DNA from: SZUA-442 sp051011415
Lineage (GTDB): Bacteria > Actinomycetota > Acidimicrobiia > Spongiisociales > UBA5794
Direction: 5' to 3'
Length of the DNA: 9,828 nucleotides
NCBI GenBank assembly: GCA_051011415.1
Contig: JBPCTY010000027.1
Span: 1-9,828, forward strand
A program made the position numbers and the translations under genes. Below, piece by piece: positions 5,728-9,828 of the stretch. The stretch's first letter is position 1, and each line of letters opens with the position of its first letter. Below the pieces are notes generated by a model that saw only the letters and a list, made by a program, of their open reading frames with translations, was not told where the DNA came from and made no database searches.

Positions 5728-7320
5728 TCAGCCGCCGAAGGCCCTCTCCACGAGGCCGATCACGGCATCGTTGGTCGCACCAAAGACAATCTTGGGGAAG
5801 ATCCCGATAAGAAGGGTTCCGATCACAAGGGGTGTCCATGCAATCCACTCGGCAACCTCAACGTCGTGGAACTCTTTGCCTGCCCATTCTTCGGATGGCT
5901 CACCGAAGTTGACGTTGCGCAACATGTAGAGCATGTAGCCGGCGGTGAGCACCGTTCCAATCGCACCAACGACCATGAAGCCGCGGAACAAAGCCGTTTC
6001 GCCAATCGCTTCGAGCGGATCGAAGGATGCAAGCAAGGCCATGAACTCGCCCCAGAACCCAGCGAGGGCTGGGAGACCGAGCGACGCCATGGCTGCAAGA
6101 CCAAGCAGCACACCCATCTTCGGCATCAACGCCATGTTGCCACCGAGGCGGCCCATGTCCCTCGTGTGATAGCGGTGTGCCATCGAGCCTGCGATGAAGA
6201 ACAGCAGACCCGTGATGAGACCGTGCGCAACCATTCCAATGATGGCTGCGTTGATCCCGACATCGGTCAGGGTGGCGATGCCGAGCATCACGAATCCCAT
6301 GTGACCCACGGACGAGTATGCGATGAGACGTTTCATATCCGTCTGCGCAAGACATGCAAGCGATCCGTAGATGATGCCAATAACGGACAGGAGCCCAATC
6401 CAAGGGGCCCATCGAATCGCTTCATCCGGAAGGATCGGCAACGAGATGCGGATGAAGGCATACGTTCCGAGCTTCAACAGGATTGCCGCAAGGATCACCG
6501 AACCGATCGTCGGCGCTGCGGTATGCGCATCGGGCAGCCACGTGTGTAGCGGCCACATCGGCACCTTCACAGCGAACCCGAGGAACAGGCCAAGGAACAC
6601 GAGGAGTGCGAATGTTCCGGTGAAGGCACCGGCTGCACCAATCTCGCTCAGCTCGACCATCGACCACGAGTTGTATCCGAGCGTGTCGCCGCTACGGAAG
6701 TACAGGGCGATGAAGCCAAGCAGCATGAATGCGGAGCCTGCAAGGGTGAACACGAAGAACTTCAGGGATGCGTAGAGCCGCATCTCGATCTTCCACCCAA
6801 ACACGGGGACTTCGCGGATACCGCGATCGCCCCAGACACCGATCATGAAATACATCGGCAGGAGTACGACCTCGAAGAAGAGGAAGAACAGGACCAAGTC
6901 GAGTGCTACGAACGTACCCGTCATACCGGTGGCCAAGATGAGCACAAACACCAGGAGGAGCTTTGGGTTGTGTGGCTCGGGCCAGTGGTTCCACGAGTAA
7001 ACAATGACGAGCACGGTGATGATCGTCGCTAGCACCACAAGGGGCAGCGAGATCCCGTCCACGGCGATGTGGAAGTGGCTGTTTATGGCCTCAATCCACG
7101 GCGTGTCGATCGACGTACCAAATTGGTACGTGTCAGCGCTTGAGTAATCGAACTGCACCGCCAAGACGACGCCAAGTGCAAGCGTCACCAAACTGAAGGC
7201 AAGAGCGGTCCATTTAATGGCCGTCTCTTGCGCCTTCGGTATGGCGAGTAGCACCAATGCGCCGATGGCAGGCAGAAAGACGATCAGGCTCAAGCCCCAA
7301 CCGTTTTCGAACCAATCCAT
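5728..7320 (-). CDS. nuoM: NADH-quinone oxidoreductase subunit M (complex I membrane arm)
   Basis: Antiporter-like proton-pumping subunit of complex I, between NuoL and NuoN in the membrane arm. 530 residues, close to the family norm of about 500-530, with about 14 hydrophobic segments. Visible family landmarks: Glu150 in LFFLFFEVVLLPMYFMIG (144-161), Lys252 in GFAVKVPMWPLHTWLPDAH (248-266), Lys283 in ILLKLGTYAFIR, and MKRLIAYSSVGHMGFVMLG (329-347). The ATG has a strong GGAGGAG 8 bases upstream that overlaps the nuoL stop. The gene ends TGA one base before nuoN. Confidence 0.97.
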   Translation of the reverse strand: MDWFENGWGLSLIVFLPAIGALVLLAIPKAQETAIKWTALAFSLVTLALGVVLAVQFDYSSADTYQFGTSIDTPWIEAINSHFHIAVDGISLPLVVLATIITVLVIVYSWNHWPEPHNPKLLLVFVLILATGMTGTFVALDLVLFFLFFEVVLLPMYFMIGVWGDRGIREVPVFGWKIEMRLYASLKFFVFTLAGSAFMLLGFIALYFRSGDTLGYNSWSMVELSEIGAAGAFTGTFALLVFLGLFLGFAVKVPMWPLHTWLPDAHTAAPTIGSVILAAILLKLGTYAFIRISLPILPDEAIRWAPWIGLLSVIGIIYGSLACLAQTDMKRLIAYSSVGHMGFVMLGIATLTDVGINAAIIGMVAHGLITGLLFFIAGSMAHRYHTRDMGRLGGNMALMPKMGVLLGLAAMASLGLPALAGFWGEFMALLASFDPLEAIGETALFRGFMVVGAIGTVLTAGYMLYMLRNVNFGEPSEEWAGKEFHDVEVAEWIAWTPLVIGTLLIGIFPKIVFGATNDAVIGLVERAFGG

Positions 7321-7328
7321 CTGTATCG

Positions 7329-7335
7329 CTCCTCC
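7329..7335 (-). promoter_or_regulatory. Strong nuoM ribosome binding site overlapping the nuoL stop
   Basis: GGAGGAG on the minus strand, 8 bases before the nuoM ATG; its first G is the last base of the nuoL stop TAG. It is flanked by the inverted pair CTGTA (7336-7340) and TACAG (7321-7325), which could form a 5-bp stem presenting the site in its loop. This is the strongest ribosome binding site among the nuo junctions here. Confidence 0.7.
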
Positions 7336-9416
7336 TACAGAATGATGAACAGCACGGCGATCGCAATTACGCCGACAAGACTGAACGCCACGTACTGCTG
7401 GATACGACCGGTAAAGGTCCTCCGCAGCACGCTTCCGGACGCACCGGTGGCAGCACCGGTTGCGTTGTACACCCCATCAACCACGTTCTCGTCCGTGATA
7501 CGGACGCCTTCCGCGAGCTTCAGGGAACCGCCACCAACGGAGTTGACGACAACGTCAACAACGTTCATGTCGAACCACAAAACAGCGCGTGCGATCGGAC
7601 CCATGGTCGGTCGCACGATTGCTGCCGTGTAGAAATCATCGATGTAATAGAGATTCTCGAAAAGAGGCCAGAGAATCGGAATGCTGAACGTGTCACGCTC
7701 GGCCTGCGTGTCCTCGTCCTTGCCGTACAGCCACCAGCCGATCCCGATCGCAAGGAACGCAAGAGGCGTCACGATGAGGATCAGAGCCCAATCGAAGCTC
7801 TCGGGGTGGTGATCCCCGAGCCCGGTGAGAGGTACGCGGTTGGCGACCCACTCTGTGAAGCCCGTGTACACGCCGGGGATGTTGACCCAGCCCGCCGTGA
7901 TCGCAAAGAATGAGAGTCCAAGCAGCGGAAGGGTCATCAAGGCAGGCGACTCGTGTGGATGTGCAGAGCCCTTGTACTTTCCGTAGAAGGTCAATGCCAC
8001 GGCACGGGTCATATAGAACGCTGTGATGAACGCACCGACGATGCCGAGCACGAGGATGAAGTTTGCAACGTCCTGCCCGTTTTCACCCGAGTATTTGATC
8101 GAGGCGAGAATCTCGTCCTTGGAGAAGAAGCCGGCGAATGGGAACAGACCCACGAGTGCAGCGGTGCCGATAAGGAAGGTCCAGAATGTGCGCGGCATGT
8201 ACTTCCGGAGACCACCCATGTCTGACATGTTGTTGCTGTGGACTGCGTGAATCACGGAGCCAGCGCCGAGGAACAGCAGCGCTTTGAAGAAGGCATGCGT
8301 GAAGAGGTGGAACAACCCAGCCGTGTACGCACCTGCACCCATTGCCGCAACCATGTAGCCGAGCTGGCTCACGGTTGAGTACGCAAGCACCTTCTTGATG
8401 TCGTCCTGGACAATCGCAAGGAAGCCCATGAGGAACAGGGTGAGGCCTCCAATGACGATGATGATGTCACGAACATCGCCTCCGAACGTCGGGCTGAGAT
8501 AGAACGGGAACAGTCGACCAAGGAGATACACGCCAGCTGTGACCATGGTCGCTGCGTGCATCAATGCCGACACAGGGGTCGGTCCAGCCATGGCGTCTGG
8601 CAACCACACGTGCAGTGGGAACTGGGCAGACTTGCCCATCGCACCGATGAAGATCAAGAGTCCGGCCCAGAACGCCACCTTTGCGAGGGGGCTGCTTGCG
8701 TCGTCCTCACCAACGATGTCGATGATGTCGTTGAAACGGAACGAACCAGCCGAGACCGTCATGATGATCGCACCGAGGAACAGGCCAGCATCTGCGACCT
8801 TGTTCACCATGAACGCCTTGTTGGCTGCATCGACGTTTGCGTAATCCTCCCAGTAGTGCCCGATGAGGAGATACGAAGCAACGCCGACCAGTTCCCAGCC
8901 GACGATCAGCTGGAGGAGGTTTGGTGCAGCAACGAGCACAAGCATGCCGCCGGCAAACAGCGTGAAGGAAACAAAGAACCACGTGAAGCGGACGTCTCCT
9001 TCCATGTAGCTCTTTGCGTACGTGAAGACGAGGAATCCAACGACGCCAACGAGGAAGTACATCATGATCGACAGCCCGTCGACCGACATGCCCCACTCGA
9101 GCGAGTACGAGCCGATCTTGGCTATCTCGATCTGGCCGTAGTAGACGACACCTTGGGTTGCGTTGAGGACGAACAGCACCGTGCCGTAGACCATGACAAA
9201 TCCAATGGCCAGCCATGCCATGAGCCACCCGTGGAACGGTGACTTCTTGCCGAAGAACGCAATCAGGAACGAGGTCACGATCGGGACCACGACGATCAAC
9301 CAGGCGTACTCGACGATCGGTCCGCTTGTGATGCCAGGGACGAGTTCCTCCGCGCTGTGTCCGCCGTCCTCGGCGGCAACAATCAGGCTCGTGGCGAATG
9401 CGGAGAGTGCAGACAT
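7335..9416 (-). CDS. nuoL: NADH-quinone oxidoreductase subunit L (complex I membrane arm)
   Basis: Distal antiporter-like proton-pumping subunit of complex I, carrying the long C-terminal lateral helix along the membrane arm. 693 residues, longer than the roughly 610-650 of many homologues. Visible landmarks: Glu175 in IVGWELVGVASYLLIGHYWE (171-190), Lys262 in MGKSAQFPLHVWLPDAMAGP (260-279), His287 in ALMHAATMVTAGVYLLG, VLAYSTVSQLGYMVAAMG (343-360), Lys378 in HAFFKALLFLGAGS, and FSKDEIL (431-437). The C-terminal part has ENLYYIDDFY, common near the end of NuoL, and a final hydrophobic helix. The ATG lies 2 bases after the nuoK stop (TAA-CG-ATG) with only a weak GGGG-type ribosome site, so translation is probably coupled. 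About 35 residues precede the first standard membrane helix. Confidence 0.97.
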   Translation of the reverse strand: MSALSAFATSLIVAAEDGGHSAEELVPGITSGPIVEYAWLIVVVPIVTSFLIAFFGKKSPFHGWLMAWLAIGFVMVYGTVLFVLNATQGVVYYGQIEIAKIGSYSLEWGMSVDGLSIMMYFLVGVVGFLVFTYAKSYMEGDVRFTWFFVSFTLFAGGMLVLVAAPNLLQLIVGWELVGVASYLLIGHYWEDYANVDAANKAFMVNKVADAGLFLGAIIMTVSAGSFRFNDIIDIVGEDDASSPLAKVAFWAGLLIFIGAMGKSAQFPLHVWLPDAMAGPTPVSALMHAATMVTAGVYLLGRLFPFYLSPTFGGDVRDIIIVIGGLTLFLMGFLAIVQDDIKKVLAYSTVSQLGYMVAAMGAGAYTAGLFHLFTHAFFKALLFLGAGSVIHAVHSNNMSDMGGLRKYMPRTFWTFLIGTAALVGLFPFAGFFSKDEILASIKYSGENGQDVANFILVLGIVGAFITAFYMTRAVALTFYGKYKGSAHPHESPALMTLPLLGLSFFAITAGWVNIPGVYTGFTEWVANRVPLTGLGDHHPESFDWALILIVTPLAFLAIGIGWWLYGKDEDTQAERDTFSIPILWPLFENLYYIDDFYTAAIVRPTMGPIARAVLWFDMNVVDVVVNSVGGGSLKLAEGVRITDENVVDGVYNATGAATGASGSVLRRTFTGRIQQYVAFSLVGVIAIAVLFIIL

Positions 9417-9418
9417 CG

Positions 9419-9724
9419 TTAGCCCCGCATCGCATTCAGCGAGTCAACATCGGCCGACTGCCTGTTGCGGTAGATCATCAGGATGATCGCAATGCCAATC
9501 CCGACCTCGGCAGCCGCAAGCGCGATGATGAACAGCGAAAAGATCTGGCCAGCGTGCAATGCGTCCTGGAGGTAGACATCGAATGCGACAAGGTTGATGT
9601 TCACCGCCGCCAGCATCAGCTCAACGGACGCAAGGACGAGCACCGCATTCTTGCGGGTGATCACGCCATAGAGCCCTATCGAAAAGAGGGCGGTGCCGAG
9701 GAGCGCAAACTGGACGATCGTCAT
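9419..9724 (-). CDS. nuoK: NADH-quinone oxidoreductase subunit K (complex I membrane arm)
   Basis: Small three-helix subunit of complex I (related to MrpC) that forms part of the proton path between the quinone site and NuoN. 101 residues, the standard length. The two buried family glutamates are present: Glu36 in LVLASVELMLAAVNINL (28-44) and Glu73 in ALAAAEVGIGIAI (68-80). The ATG overlaps the nuoJ stop in an ATGA arrangement, and GAGGGG about 8 bases upstream lies inside the nuoJ coding end. Confidence 0.97.
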   Translation of the reverse strand: MTIVQFALLGTALFSIGLYGVITRKNAVLVLASVELMLAAVNINLVAFDVYLQDALHAGQIFSLFIIALAAAEVGIGIAIILMIYRNRQSADVDSLNAMRG

Positions 9725-9828
9725 GAGGTTGACCCCTCATCGTCCTTGCGAGCGAGGGTGATTCCACCGATCAGGGCTGCGAGGAGCACGATCGATACAA
9801 CTTCAAACGGGATGACAAAGCGGCTGAA
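9721..9828 (-). CDS. nuoJ: NADH-quinone oxidoreductase subunit J, C-terminal end only
   Basis: The right edge holds the last 35 codons and stop of an open frame that continues beyond the window. The visible peptide runs FSRFVIPFEVVSIVLLAAL, then IGGITLAR and a short charged tail KDDEGSTS. The PFE-(V/A)-x-S-(I/V)-(L/V)-LL pattern followed by G-A/G-I and LAR is the end of the last membrane helix of NuoJ, a complex I subunit whose third helix takes part in coupling. Its TGA overlaps the nuoK ATG by four bases (ATGA), and nuoJ upstream of nuoK is the canonical order. Confidence 0.9.
   Translation of the reverse strand, partial: FSRFVIPFEVVSIVLLAALIGGITLARKDDEGSTS

Noticed and set aside
6508..6543. 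Ala instead of an acidic or polar residue in the NuoM segment HTAAPTIGSV
   Set aside because: The position after the conserved DAHT varies among homologues as far as I recall, and the key Glu and Lys residues of the proton path are intact, so loss of function is not indicated.
5719..6549. A 276-codon open frame on the plus strand opposite nuoM
   Set aside because: It is antisense to a clearly recognisable NuoM. Its product is rich in His, Arg, Glu and Cys with no family pattern, as expected from a shadow frame in GC-biased DNA.
8556..9242. A 228-codon open frame on the plus strand opposite nuoL
   Set aside because: Antisense to NuoL, with charged low-information composition and no recognisable motif or ribosome site.

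Overview
The window looks like a bacterial chromosome segment of moderately high GC. Everything in it reads on the minus strand, so transcription runs from high to low coordinates. The gene content is a nuoJKLMN block of respiratory complex I, a PASTA-domain envelope protein, an HtpX protease and Ala/Val-rich membrane proteins, with GTG as well as ATG starts. This suggests an actinobacterium (Actinomycetota), possibly an acidimicrobial lineage. That placement is inference from style and content; there is no rRNA or marker gene here to settle it.

Right to middle (9828 to 4206): the distal half of a complex I operon, in the canonical order nuoJ (3' end only), nuoK, nuoL, nuoM, nuoN. Junctions are very tight: a 4-base ATGA overlap (J/K), then gaps of 2 (K/L), 14 (L/M) and 1 (M/N) bases, which points to one transcript with translational coupling. 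The products are the membrane-arm subunits, including the three antiporter-like proton pumps. Their key charged residues (Glu in the fifth-helix region, Lys in the broken-helix region) are all present.

Middle (4172 to 2585): immediately after nuoN comes a MidA/NDUFAF7-family SAM-dependent methyltransferase. The mitochondrial member of this family is a complex I assembly factor, so its place at the end of the nuo operon suggests a bacterial assembly or modification role. A small lipoprotein with a two-cysteine C-terminal domain follows after 46 bases.

Left (2494 to 1): a secreted, C-terminally anchored protein combines a DUF4397-like N-terminal region, three PASTA repeats and one transmembrane helix, with no kinase domain. 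It ends at a textbook hairpin terminator (perfect 12-bp stem, UUCG loop). Beyond that is the 5' three quarters of htpX, a membrane zinc metalloprotease that runs off the left edge. The htpX leader has no visible Shine-Dalgarno sequence, a plausible promoter placed for leaderless transcription, and a perfect 12-bp palindrome just upstream.

I see no mobile element, CRISPR array, tRNA or rRNA. No gap between genes exceeds about 110 bases. Most of the window is ordinary housekeeping. The most interesting points are the nuoN-midA linkage, the kinase-less PASTA protein and the unassigned lipoprotein.
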